10,032 nucleotides of DNA from Alistipes sp. GTDB lineage: Bacteria > Bacteroidota > Bacteroidia > Bacteroidales > Rikenellaceae. Below the pieces are notes generated by a model that had not been told where the DNA came from, ran no database searches, and was given only the letters and a program-made list of their open reading frames with translations. Position 1 is the first letter of the stretch. The number at the start of each line of letters is the position of its first letter. The translations under genes were made by a program, and so were the position numbers. Of this stretch, positions 1 to 5,452 are shown one piece after another. The stretch covers positions 1 to 10,032 of the forward strand of contig JAFNUH010000309.1 of assembly GCA_017384185.1 (NCBI GenBank), in the 5' to 3' direction.

Positions 1-336
1 CCCATCGGTCCTACTTGCCATCGTGGTACTACGAGTTGTTTCGATACGCCCGATAGCGAGGGTTTTATCCGTCATCTTCAGGGCGTTATCCAGCAGCGTC
101 ACCGTGATATGCCCGAGGGCTCGTACACAACAAAACTCTTTATTAAAGGCGTGAAGAAGATTGCTCAGAAGGTGGGCGAGGAGGCCGTTGAGAGCGTCGT
201 TGAGGCTGTTGATGGTAACCGTGACCGTTTCATCTACGAGGCTTCGGATATGATTTATCATCTGTTGGTACTGATGGAGCAGATGGGTTGTACGATAGAG
301 GATATGGAGCGAGAACTCGCTCTTCGTCATAAATAA
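1..336 (+). CDS. hisIE: Bifunctional phosphoribosyl-AMP cyclohydrolase / phosphoribosyl-ATP pyrophosphatase, C-terminal part (5' truncated by window edge)
   Basis: The frame is open from base 1 and ends with TAA at 334-336, so only the last 111 codons are present. The first residues, PIGPTCHRGTTSCF, match the zinc-binding GPTCHTG..SCF motif that ends the HisI cyclohydrolase domain. After a linker of roughly 15 residues comes a full HisE-type all-alpha pyrophosphatase domain with PEGSYTTKLF, KVGEEAVE and the YEASDMIYHLLVLM helix; the acidic residues in this region bind metal in the family. The fused enzyme catalyses the second and third steps of cytoplasmic histidine biosynthesis: phosphoribosyl-ATP to phosphoribosyl-AMP, then ring opening. 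HisIE is usually the last gene of the his operon, and a non-his gene following after 12 bases fits that. The ATG at 109 lies inside the protein and is not the start. Identification is secure. Confidence 0.96.
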   Translation, partial: PIGPTCHRGTTSCFDTPDSEGFIRHLQGVIQQRHRDMPEGSYTTKLFIKGVKKIAQKVGEEAVESVVEAVDGNRDRFIYEASDMIYHLLVLMEQMGCTIEDMERELALRHK

Positions 337-348
337 AATCTAAAACAA

Positions 349-1164
349 ATGAAGAGATTTTTTACAGTTATTTTTGCCTTGATGTGCGTGGTGGCAGTAT
401 CTGCTATTGCTAACCCTGCAGTGGCGCAGACAAAGGGAAGTGTGAAGGTTAAGCCGCTAAAGACAAAGAAGTGGCGTAATTACAACGTGGGAGAGATTGT
501 CTTTGAGGATAAGGCTCCGCAAGCTGAGGGTTCACAGATTTACCATCGTCTTGTTCCCAACCCCGAGGAGTATATCGCCGAGCGAGCACGTGAGGTGTTG
601 GCTACGCTCTACTTCTCGCCAAAGGATGCGGTGACTCCCGTTGAGAAGTTGCACTATACTATCGAGGATAGAGAGGGTATCTCGGCAAAGAGTGGTGGTA
701 ATGGGCGTGTGAAGATTTATTATAGCACCCGCCACGTAGAGAAATCATATAAGGGTAGTGGCGATGAGAAGGTGTTGTTTGAGACTCGAGGTGTTTTGTT
801 GCACGAGCTTACGCACGCCTATCAGCTTGAGCCGCAAGGTATAGGTACCTACGGTACTAACAAGACTTTCTGGGTATTTATCGAGGGTATGGCAGATGCT
901 GTACGAGTGGCTAACGGAGGTTTCTATGGCGAGCAGGATCGCCCCAAAGGTGGGCACTATACCAAGGGTTACCGATATGCTGGTTATTTCTTTGTATGGA
1001 TTCGTGACAACTACGACCCTGACTTCTTGCGTAAGTTTAACCTAAGTACTTTGGAGATTGTGCCTTGGTCGTTCGATGGTGCGATAAGGAGCATTTTGGG
1101 CGAGCAGTACAATATTGAGAGTCTGTGGCAGGAGTATCAAAAGGCTGTTGGTGATATTAAATAG
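349..1164 (+). CDS. Secreted basic secretory protein (BSP) family putative metallopeptidase
   Basis: This 271-residue protein has a clear signal peptide: MKRFF, then a hydrophobic stretch to about residue 21, with likely cleavage near AVAQ at 24-27. There is no lipobox cysteine, so it should be periplasmic or secreted. The mature part carries HELTH at 152-156 (the HExxH zinc motif), followed by AYQ and then FIEGMADAVR at about 177-186. This is the order seen in the plant and bacterial basic secretory protein family (PF04450), described as putative peptidases. The C-terminal GYRYAGYFFVWI and the final helix (IESLWQEYQKAV) also fit the family. Peptidase activity and substrate are inferred from the motif only. 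The gene starts 12 bases after hisIE with no visible promoter between them, so it may be co-transcribed, and it is followed by a strong terminator. Confidence 0.88.
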   Translation: MKRFFTVIFALMCVVAVSAIANPAVAQTKGSVKVKPLKTKKWRNYNVGEIVFEDKAPQAEGSQIYHRLVPNPEEYIAERAREVLATLYFSPKDAVTPVEKLHYTIEDREGISAKSGGNGRVKIYYSTRHVEKSYKGSGDEKVLFETRGVLLHELTHAYQLEPQGIGTYGTNKTFWVFIEGMADAVRVANGGFYGEQDRPKGGHYTKGYRYAGYFFVWIRDNYDPDFLRKFNLSTLEIVPWSFDGAIRSILGEQYNIESLWQEYQKAVGDIK

Positions 1165-1170
1165 TAAATG

Positions 1171-1201
1171 ATGGGAGCTAAATCTTAGCTCCCATTTTTT
1201 T
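1171..1201 (+). terminator. Intrinsic terminator after the BSP gene
   Basis: A perfect 11-base-pair stem (ATGGGAGCTAA at 1171-1181 with TTAGCTCCCAT at 1185-1195) encloses a 3-base loop, ATC, and runs straight into seven T residues (1195-1201). This is a textbook rho-independent terminator for the plus strand. It lies between convergent genes, and its T run overlaps the stop codon of the minus-strand regulator (1200-1202). Read on the minus strand the same hairpin is followed by CATTTAC, a poor T tract, so termination in that direction would be weaker. Confidence 0.93.
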
Positions 1202-1490
1202 ACAATCCTTTACCGATATAACTTCTCAACGCCTTAACATACTCCTCAAATGCGGAGATTCCTTGCTCTGTTATGGCGCAGGTAGTACGTGGTTTCTTCC
1301 CTTGAAACCCCTTTTCGACAGTGATGTATCCTGCCTGCTGTAGTTTGTCAATCTGTACACTTAGGTTGCCTGCTGTTGCCCCCGTCTGTTCTCGCAGAAA
1401 GACAAAATCAGCACTCTCAACACTCAGCAATACTGACATTACAGCCAATCGTAGCTCCGAGTGTAATAGCGGATTTAACTCTTTGAACAT
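1200..1490 (-). CDS. Small winged-helix transcriptional regulator (HTH_34 / PF13601-like)
   Basis: This 96-residue protein is essentially one winged-helix DNA-binding domain. It opens with LNPLLHSELRLAVMSVLL. The helix-turn-helix follows at about 27-57 (FVFLREQTGATAGNLSVQI and a recognition helix leading to KLQQAGYITVEK), then a basic wing around 58-69 (FQGKKPRTTCAIT) and a closing helix (GISAFEEYVKALRSYI). This matches the small MarR/ArsR-like regulators of the winged-helix family PF13601. No ligand domain is visible, and the single cysteine in the wing does not form a metal site. The gene lies 11 bases downstream of a membrane-protein gene on the same strand, so the two are probably one operon. 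The target is probably its own operon by analogy, which is inference. Confidence 0.87.
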   Translation of the reverse strand: MFKELNPLLHSELRLAVMSVLLSVESADFVFLREQTGATAGNLSVQIDKLQQAGYITVEKGFQGKKPRTTCAITEQGISAFEEYVKALRSYIGKGL

Positions 1491-1501
1491 ACGCTATTGG
1501 C

Positions 1502-2119
1502 TTATTTGTTATACTTGTGGTTGAGAATATGACCGGGGATAACCATCATAAGAAGGAATATTAAGGCAAAAACTATCAATTCGCCCCAAATCCACACCTC
1601 AGAGATAGCTGCTGCTGAACCGCTTTTAGCCATTATGAAATAGACAGCAGGGAAGATAAGCGATGCACACATTGCCGCCCAGCCGCATATAGCTGTAGTG
1701 CGATGCTTGATGACGCATCCCGTCAGAACAGTTCCAATACCCATAACAACCACGGTAAGGAAGCTAATCGAGCAGCCAAAGACAACAGCTCCAACGAACA
1801 ACCAGGCAAAAGATAATCCAATCACAACCCATATCATCGAGACAATACGGTCGATGTAGTTGCGGGCGCTCGGCTCCTGCTTAAAGAAGAGTAACATTCC
1901 CAACCAGCCTACAACGGGAATTGAGAACCACGACCAAGCCCAAGCGTGGCTCCATCCCAAGTAGAGTGCCATAGCATTGAGAAGCGATACGGCTACGGTT
2001 GTGTAGCCCCAAATCAGAAATGGAGTGCCAGAATTGCGTGCCAAGCGTGAGCGTGAGTCGTTAATCATTGAGGTGATGAGCTCCAAGCTCTGAGCCTCGG
2101 TTAATTGAGTTTTTTCCAT
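1502..2119 (-). CDS. Six-helix integral membrane protein of unknown function
   Basis: This 205-residue protein has a charged, helical N-terminal segment (residues 1-30, with LTEAQSLELITSMINDSRSR), followed by about six transmembrane helices near 34-54, 63-80, 92-112, 117-137, 143-163 and 177-194. The short C-terminal tail is basic (LNHKYNK). I do not recognise a named domain or any catalytic motif. The arrangement of a cytoplasmic helix, then FLIWGY at the first membrane segment, resembles small membrane proteins I associate with winged-helix regulators in Bacteroidota. It is the first gene of a two-gene unit with the regulator at 1200-1490 and has a good promoter about 65 bases upstream. A role in sensing or responding to envelope conditions is possible but is guesswork from context. 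Confidence 0.8.
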   Translation of the reverse strand: MEKTQLTEAQSLELITSMINDSRSRLARNSGTPFLIWGYTTVAVSLLNAMALYLGWSHAWAWSWFSIPVVGWLGMLLFFKQEPSARNYIDRIVSMIWVVIGLSFAWLFVGAVVFGCSISFLTVVVMGIGTVLTGCVIKHRTTAICGWAAMCASLIFPAVYFIMAKSGSAAAISEVWIWGELIVFALIFLLMMVIPGHILNHKYNK

Positions 2120-2183
2120 AATTAGATAATTGTAATAGTTGAGTAATTTTGTTCTGCGAGCCTCGTGAGCTCTATTCTTAATG

Positions 2184-2215
2184 CAAATATAAAGTAGTTT
2201 ATTTTATAAACCAAA
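2184..2215 (-). promoter_or_regulatory. Bacteroidota-type promoter for the membrane protein / regulator operon
   Basis: On the minus strand, TTTG at 2215-2212 is followed after 20 bases by TATATTTG at 2191-2184. This matches the Bacteroidota primary sigma factor consensus (TTTG, 19-21 bases, TAnnTTTG) exactly. Transcription would start near 2177, giving a leader of about 58 bases before the ATG at 2119. The -33 element sits inside a short palindrome, CCAAATTTTTGG (2211-2222). Confidence 0.8.
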
Positions 2216-2270
2216 TTTTTGGAGAAGTTTTTTTATAAGTGGGATTATTTGCTATGTCTATCGTTCCTCT

Positions 2271-3026
2271 CTAAAATGCTATCTGGTGATTTACGATGCG
2301 CAGGGAGTATGTGCCGTTGAAGTATTCGACGATGCCGCAGAGAGTGCCGACGCCTGAGGGTATCTTCTCGTTGCGGTAGCTACACTCGGCGATGGTTCTG
2401 ATGGCGATTGTGTTGCCTTTTGTGTCAGAGGCGATACGCTCTGTTGTGATATAATCGCCTGTTATGGGGTCTGTATCGCACCACGTAAGAGAGGCTTGCT
2501 CGCCAAATGATAGATTGTCCAGGCGGACGTAATTGCCTATATGTGTTGTGTTTATATTGCTTATGGTAATAGTTGTGGGGCGGATAGCCTTTGGCGATGA
2601 TTTATCTACGAGAAAATATCGCAGAATATCTCTTTCTGCAATACGGTCAACCGTATAACCTCCTTGAGGTATTGCACCAAGAATCAACCTCCCTCCATAG
2701 TCGCTAATAGTTAGTCCCGAGCAATGCACTACAACACGAGCAGATATGGGGAATAGTGTAGCCGTTTTGCGTGTGTCTATTGCAATTTCGATTCCGCCAC
2801 TTTCGTCGCAGATGATAATGGATTTATAATATTCTCCATATAGGTCATTTGCTACAACATACCCCTCGATAGATATATCCTCCGTAATTGTATATGATTC
2901 CGATGCGGCAAGAGTCTTTAGGTGCGCAATAGATATATTACCACGCAGGGGCTCTTCGAACGTGGGCATTGAGTTGTTACACGCAACAAGAATTACGCTA
3001 ATTAATACTATTACAATCCTTCTCAT
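2271..3026 (-). CDS. DUF5689 domain lipoprotein (second of a tandem pair)
   Basis: This protein of about 251 residues begins MRRIVIVLISVILVAC, a lipoprotein signal with lipobox LVAC, so C16 is the lipidated cysteine. The mature part follows the DUF5689 pattern: an N-terminal ISIAHLKTL segment, then DISIEGYVVANDLYGEYYKSIIICDESGG, IEIAID and GLTISDYGGRLILG. These are beta-rich OB-fold-like repeats found in Bacteroidota cell-surface lipoproteins. A second similar half (NYVRLDNLSF, GNTIAIRT, GTLCGIVEYFNGTYSLRI) completes it. Function is unknown; relatives often sit with surface or extracellular-enzyme genes, and ligand binding is inference. An in-frame GTG lies one codon upstream (3029). The start overlaps the end of the preceding homologous gene by 29 bases, suggesting translational coupling. 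Confidence 0.86.
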   Translation of the reverse strand: MRRIVIVLISVILVACNNSMPTFEEPLRGNISIAHLKTLAASESYTITEDISIEGYVVANDLYGEYYKSIIICDESGGIEIAIDTRKTATLFPISARVVVHCSGLTISDYGGRLILGAIPQGGYTVDRIAERDILRYFLVDKSSPKAIRPTTITISNINTTHIGNYVRLDNLSFGEQASLTWCDTDPITGDYITTERIASDTKGNTIAIRTIAECSYRNEKIPSGVGTLCGIVEYFNGTYSLRIVNHQIAF

Positions 3027-3789
3027 CACGCATCTTTATTATATATAACTCTTCGCCATCGACTTTGCCATATTGCAATATACCCGTAATACTCACTGCT
3101 CCAGTGGGTATAGGATTCTGTGCATAATCGGCATATTCGGAGGTGTATATAGCGATTTTGTTGCCGTTTTTGTCTGTAAATATCGAGTATTCTTCCCATG
3201 CTTCACTGTTTTGAGCTGTGATAGCTCCGATGTTTACTAATCTGCCACAATCGGTTGGTGTTAGGTTTCTAATTGATGTAACTTTGGGAGATACGTCACG
3301 ACGTTTGTCATAGCGCTTTGTGTGCTTATCTACTACGGTACGTGAAGCAAAATAATCGGTGGGGTAGTAGCTATATTCGGCAGTTGGTATTCCGACCTGC
3401 ATCACTCCGTAATGCTCCGCAACGGCACAACCTTTAAGGGTAACTGTCAGATAGTAACCTTTGGGGTAAATGTTGTGCGTATCGTACAATCCAACCATAA
3501 TCTCCGCACCACCCGTGGAGTCTTCAATGGTCAATGTGCGGTAGAAGTTAGATGCCTCATCGCTCGATGTTACATAACCACCGATTACAATATCCTGCTC
3601 AATGATAACCGTGCGTCCTGTAATCATACTGTGCAGGTCGGCAATTGCTATGTTCGGAGCATCGGGTAACGCCACCTCCCAAGCAGGCTCATCGAACTCC
3701 TTACACCCAACGCTTGCAGCGCATACCACGGCGCAACACAAGCCTATAAAGCTTTGTAGGATAATATTTTTGCATATTTGCCAATTCAT
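2998..3789 (-). CDS. DUF5689 domain lipoprotein (first of a tandem pair)
   Basis: With the ATG at 3789 the protein has 263 residues and starts with a hydrophobic signal segment (residues 9-27) ending in SVGC, so C29 is the probable lipidation site. The residues right after the cysteine are KEFDE, acidic as in the export signals that send Bacteroidota lipoproteins to the cell surface. The body matches DUF5689: NIAIADLHSM, DIVIGGYVTSSDEASNFYRTL, IEDSTGGAEIMVG, LKGCAVAEHYGVMQVG, then a second half with GRLVNIGAI, GNKIAIYTSEYADY and GILQY. It aligns along its length with the gene at 2271-3026. An ATG at 3843 would add 18 residues, but it lies upstream of the predicted transcription start near 3834 and would put charged residues before the signal, so 3789 is preferred. 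Function unknown. Confidence 0.85.
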   Translation of the reverse strand: MNWQICKNIILQSFIGLCCAVVCAASVGCKEFDEPAWEVALPDAPNIAIADLHSMITGRTVIIEQDIVIGGYVTSSDEASNFYRTLTIEDSTGGAEIMVGLYDTHNIYPKGYYLTVTLKGCAVAEHYGVMQVGIPTAEYSYYPTDYFASRTVVDKHTKRYDKRRDVSPKVTSIRNLTPTDCGRLVNIGAITAQNSEAWEEYSIFTDKNGNKIAIYTSEYADYAQNPIPTGAVSITGILQYGKVDGEELYIIKMRDEKDCNSIN

Positions 3790-3840
3790 CGCTTCGAGCT
3801 TTCTTATTGTTGAGTATCGCTTTGGGGTGTTAATATAGCT

Positions 3841-3848
3841 CAAAGATA
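3841..3848 (-). promoter_or_regulatory. Probable -7 element for the DUF5689 lipoprotein pair
   Basis: Read on the minus strand this is TATCTTTG, an exact match to the Bacteroidota -7 motif TAnnTTTG. No good TTTG stands 19-21 bases upstream (3868-3872 reads GTTA-like on the minus strand), so the promoter is weak or relies on an activator. Transcription would begin near 3834, giving a leader of about 45 bases before the ATG at 3789. Confidence 0.55.
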
Positions 3849-3870
3849 GTGTATTTCACAAAAAAATAAC

Positions 3871-3878
3871 TATTTTTG
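3871..3878 (+). promoter_or_regulatory. Probable -7 element for the MscS gene
   Basis: TATTTTTG matches TAnnTTTG exactly and lies 35 bases before the ATG at 3914, giving a leader of about 29 bases. The expected -33 position (around 3848-3851, TAGTG) is a poor match to TTTG. The element is only 22 bases from the divergent -7 element at 3841-3848, so the two promoters share the same upstream DNA. Confidence 0.55.
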
Positions 3879-3913
3879 CCGAGTTAAAGTTAGAAGATTA
3901 GGATAAAAGCTAT

Positions 3914-4840
3914 ATGTTGAATATATTTTTGCAGAGCGACGCAGAGAAGTTGGAGAGCTTGATAGTCCCCGATAGTGTGCAGAAAGCACGCTTTGCGGAG
4001 GCAGTTAGAACTCTTGCGGATGAGGACTTTGTGAAGAATATATGGAGCGAGATGGCAAATTGGCTCGTATGGACAGGTATTAAGTTCCTTATTTCGCTTG
4101 CGATATTCTACGTTGGTCGTTGGCTGCTTCGCAAACTCGTAACGCTTGCCGATACAATTATGACACGTCGTGGCGTGGAGGTATCGTTGCATTCGTTCCT
4201 GCTGACGGCAATTAAGGTGCTTGGCTATGTCTTTATTACGCTGATTATAGTATCGACATTGGGCTTCAACTCATCTTCATTTATTGCCGTGTTGGCTTCG
4301 ATGGGTTTGGCTATCGGTATGGCGCTGAGTGGCACGTTGCAGAACTTTGCAGGTGGTATTATGTTGCTCGTGCTTCGTCCTTATCGTGTGGGAGATTATA
4401 TCGAGTCGCAGGATGTAAGTGGTACGGTTGTGAGTATTAACCTCTTTAATACTGTTTTGCATACCACCGATAAGAAGACAATTTACGTTCCTAATAATGC
4501 AATTTCGACATCAGTAATCAATAACTTCTCAACCTCAAAGGTGCGCCGTTGTAGCTGGAAAGTGTCGGTGTCGTATGGTGATGATTATGATGTAATACGT
4601 GCGGCAATGCTCGATATTATTGAGCGTGATGGTCGTGCCTTACCTTCGCCCGAGCCCTATGTTCGCATTGATGCCTTGGCAGATAGTGCGGTTGTCATTG
4701 AGGCTCGTGTGTGGGTGCTTAATAGTGATTATTGGGCTATGTATGATGCCGTGACGGAGGCTTTCTATAAGGAGTTACCTAAGCACGGCGCAAACTTCCC
4801 CTTCCCGCAGTTGGATGTGCATATTAGCAAGGATAATTAG
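3914..4840 (+). CDS. MscS family mechanosensitive ion channel
   Basis: This 308-residue protein is close in length to E. coli MscS (286). After an N-terminal amphipathic stretch (1-48) come three membrane helices: TM1 at about 52-70, TM2 at about 95-117 and the glycine/alanine-rich pore helix TM3 at about 122-154, containing GLAIGMALSGTLQNFAGG. The pore helix ends in the signature RPYRVGDYIE (155-164), equivalent to RPFRAGEYVD in E. coli. The rest forms the cytoplasmic vestibule: the beta domain (SGTVVSINLFNTVLHT, YVPNNAIS) and the alpha/beta domain (VSYGDDYDVIRAAML) ending in FPFPQLDVHI. The channel sits in the inner membrane and opens on hypo-osmotic shock to release solutes. It probably has its own promoter (3871-3878). 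A DUF5606 gene follows after 42 bases. The family call is secure, but ion selectivity cannot be read. Confidence 0.95.
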   Translation: MLNIFLQSDAEKLESLIVPDSVQKARFAEAVRTLADEDFVKNIWSEMANWLVWTGIKFLISLAIFYVGRWLLRKLVTLADTIMTRRGVEVSLHSFLLTAIKVLGYVFITLIIVSTLGFNSSSFIAVLASMGLAIGMALSGTLQNFAGGIMLLVLRPYRVGDYIESQDVSGTVVSINLFNTVLHTTDKKTIYVPNNAISTSVINNFSTSKVRRCSWKVSVSYGDDYDVIRAAMLDIIERDGRALPSPEPYVRIDALADSAVVIEARVWVLNSDYWAMYDAVTEAFYKELPKHGANFPFPQLDVHISKDN

Positions 4841-4882
4841 CCGAGGGGTTAAATAGATAATTATTAAACAATAAATTATATT

Positions 4883-5299
4883 ATGGAATTTAAGGATATT
4901 TTGGCAATTTCGGGTATGCCCGGTCTTTACAAGTATGTTGCACAGTCAACACGTGGTATTATTGTTGAGTCATTGGAGAATGGTAATCGTATGAATGCTT
5001 CGGCTACATCACGTGTAAGCGCTTTGTCGGAGATCTCTATGTTTACTGAGGGTGAGGATATCGCATTGGCAGAGGTGTTTACTCGTATGTATGCACACAC
5101 AAATGGTCAGACTGCTATCTCTCACAAAGAGTCTGCCGATAAGCTCAAGGCTGAGTTTGCAGCCGTTCTTCCCGAGTATGACCGTGAGCGTGTACACGTA
5201 TCAGATATCAAGAAGGCTTTCTCTTGGTTTAATATCTTGGTAGGCGCAGGCTTCACTGAGTTCACTCTTCCCGAGGAGCCCGAGCAGAGCGAGGAGTAA
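4883..5299 (+). CDS. DUF5606 domain protein (conserved Bacteroidota protein of unknown function)
   Basis: This 138-residue protein, with no signal peptide or membrane segment, is probably cytoplasmic. The N-terminal part (about 3-48) has the DUF5606 pattern: LAISGMPGLYKYVAQSTRG, then IIVESLENGNR, a small beta-barrel-like region. The middle and C-terminal part carries VSALSEISMFTEGEDIALAEVF, then AISHKESADKLKAEFAAVLP, the YDRERVHVSDIKKAF segment and a WFNIL helix. It ends in an acidic tail, LPEEPEQSEE. The full length and all blocks match what I remember of this family, which is widespread and single-copy in Bacteroidota. No biochemical function is known to me. It has no visible promoter of its own and may be read from the MscS promoter. 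Confidence 0.88.
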   Translation: MEFKDILAISGMPGLYKYVAQSTRGIIVESLENGNRMNASATSRVSALSEISMFTEGEDIALAEVFTRMYAHTNGQTAISHKESADKLKAEFAAVLPEYDRERVHVSDIKKAFSWFNILVGAGFTEFTLPEEPEQSEE

Positions 5300-5316
5300 A
5301 AGAGGATATTTAATAT

Positions 5317-5341
5317 AATGAAGACCGTGAATGTCTTCATT
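5317..5341 (+). other. Hairpin downstream of the DUF5606 gene, possible weak terminator
   Basis: AATGAAGAC (5317-5325) and GTCTTCATT (5333-5341) form a perfect 9-base-pair stem with a 7-base loop, 18 bases after the DUF5606 stop codon. There is no T run after it on either strand, so it is not a canonical intrinsic terminator. It could instead protect the 3' end of the transcript or act with Rho. Confidence 0.4.
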
Positions 5342-5390
5342 GGTAATGGAATAGACTAATACCGTTATGGTTTTTGTCTATGTATTGTTG

Positions 5391-5448
5391 TATCCAATTT
5401 GTATCAAGATAATTGGATAAATTTGTATTTTTGCGTCCGTAATTGGAT
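5391..5448. promoter_or_regulatory. Operator-like repeats of AATTGGAT around the promoter of the phosphatase-fold gene
   Basis: TATCCAATT (5391-5399) and AATTGGATA (5411-5419) are a perfect 9-base inverted repeat with an 11-base spacer. A third copy, AATTGGAT, occurs at 5441-5448, exactly 30 bases (about three helical turns) from the second. The repeats flank the -7 element at 5426-5433, and the last one lies over or just after the expected transcription start. This layout fits a repressor or regulator binding site. The binding protein is unknown. Confidence 0.45.
5426..5433 (+). promoter_or_regulatory. -7 promoter element for the pseudophosphatase / sufE cluster
   Basis: TATTTTTG is an exact TAnnTTTG match. 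A TTTG is present at 5398-5401, but the 24-base spacing is longer than the usual 19-21. Transcription would start near 5440, only about 13 bases before the ATG at 5453. This rules out the in-frame ATG at 5399 as the protein start for transcripts from this promoter. Confidence 0.6.
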
Positions 5449-5452
5449 TTTT

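Noticed and set aside
1171..1201. The hairpin as an equally good bidirectional terminator
   Set aside because: On the minus strand the stem is followed by CATTTACTATT, without a continuous T run, so only plus-strand termination is well supported.
2120..2270. Small gene or RNA gene in the gap between the two minus-strand units
   Set aside because: Only the promoter and an A/T-rich leader are visible; there is no open frame with a plausible start and no stable extended hairpin.
3790..3843. Longer form of the first DUF5689 lipoprotein starting at 3843
   Set aside because: The start overlaps the minus-strand -7 element and precedes the predicted transcription start; the extra residues also spoil the signal peptide.
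3890..4192. 100-codon minus-strand frame over the start of the MscS gene
   Set aside because: It has no family resemblance and overlaps the well-supported channel gene and its promoter on the other strand.
5371..5390. Second promoter formed by TTTG at 5373-5376 and TATTGTTG at 5383-5390
   Set aside because: The -7-like element has one mismatch and the spacing is only 6 bases, far from 19-21.
5399..5452. N-terminal extension of the phosphatase-fold protein starting at an ATG at 5399
   Set aside because: It lies upstream of the TATTTTTG promoter element and would place 18 mostly polar or aromatic residues before a perfectly good signal peptide beginning at 5453.
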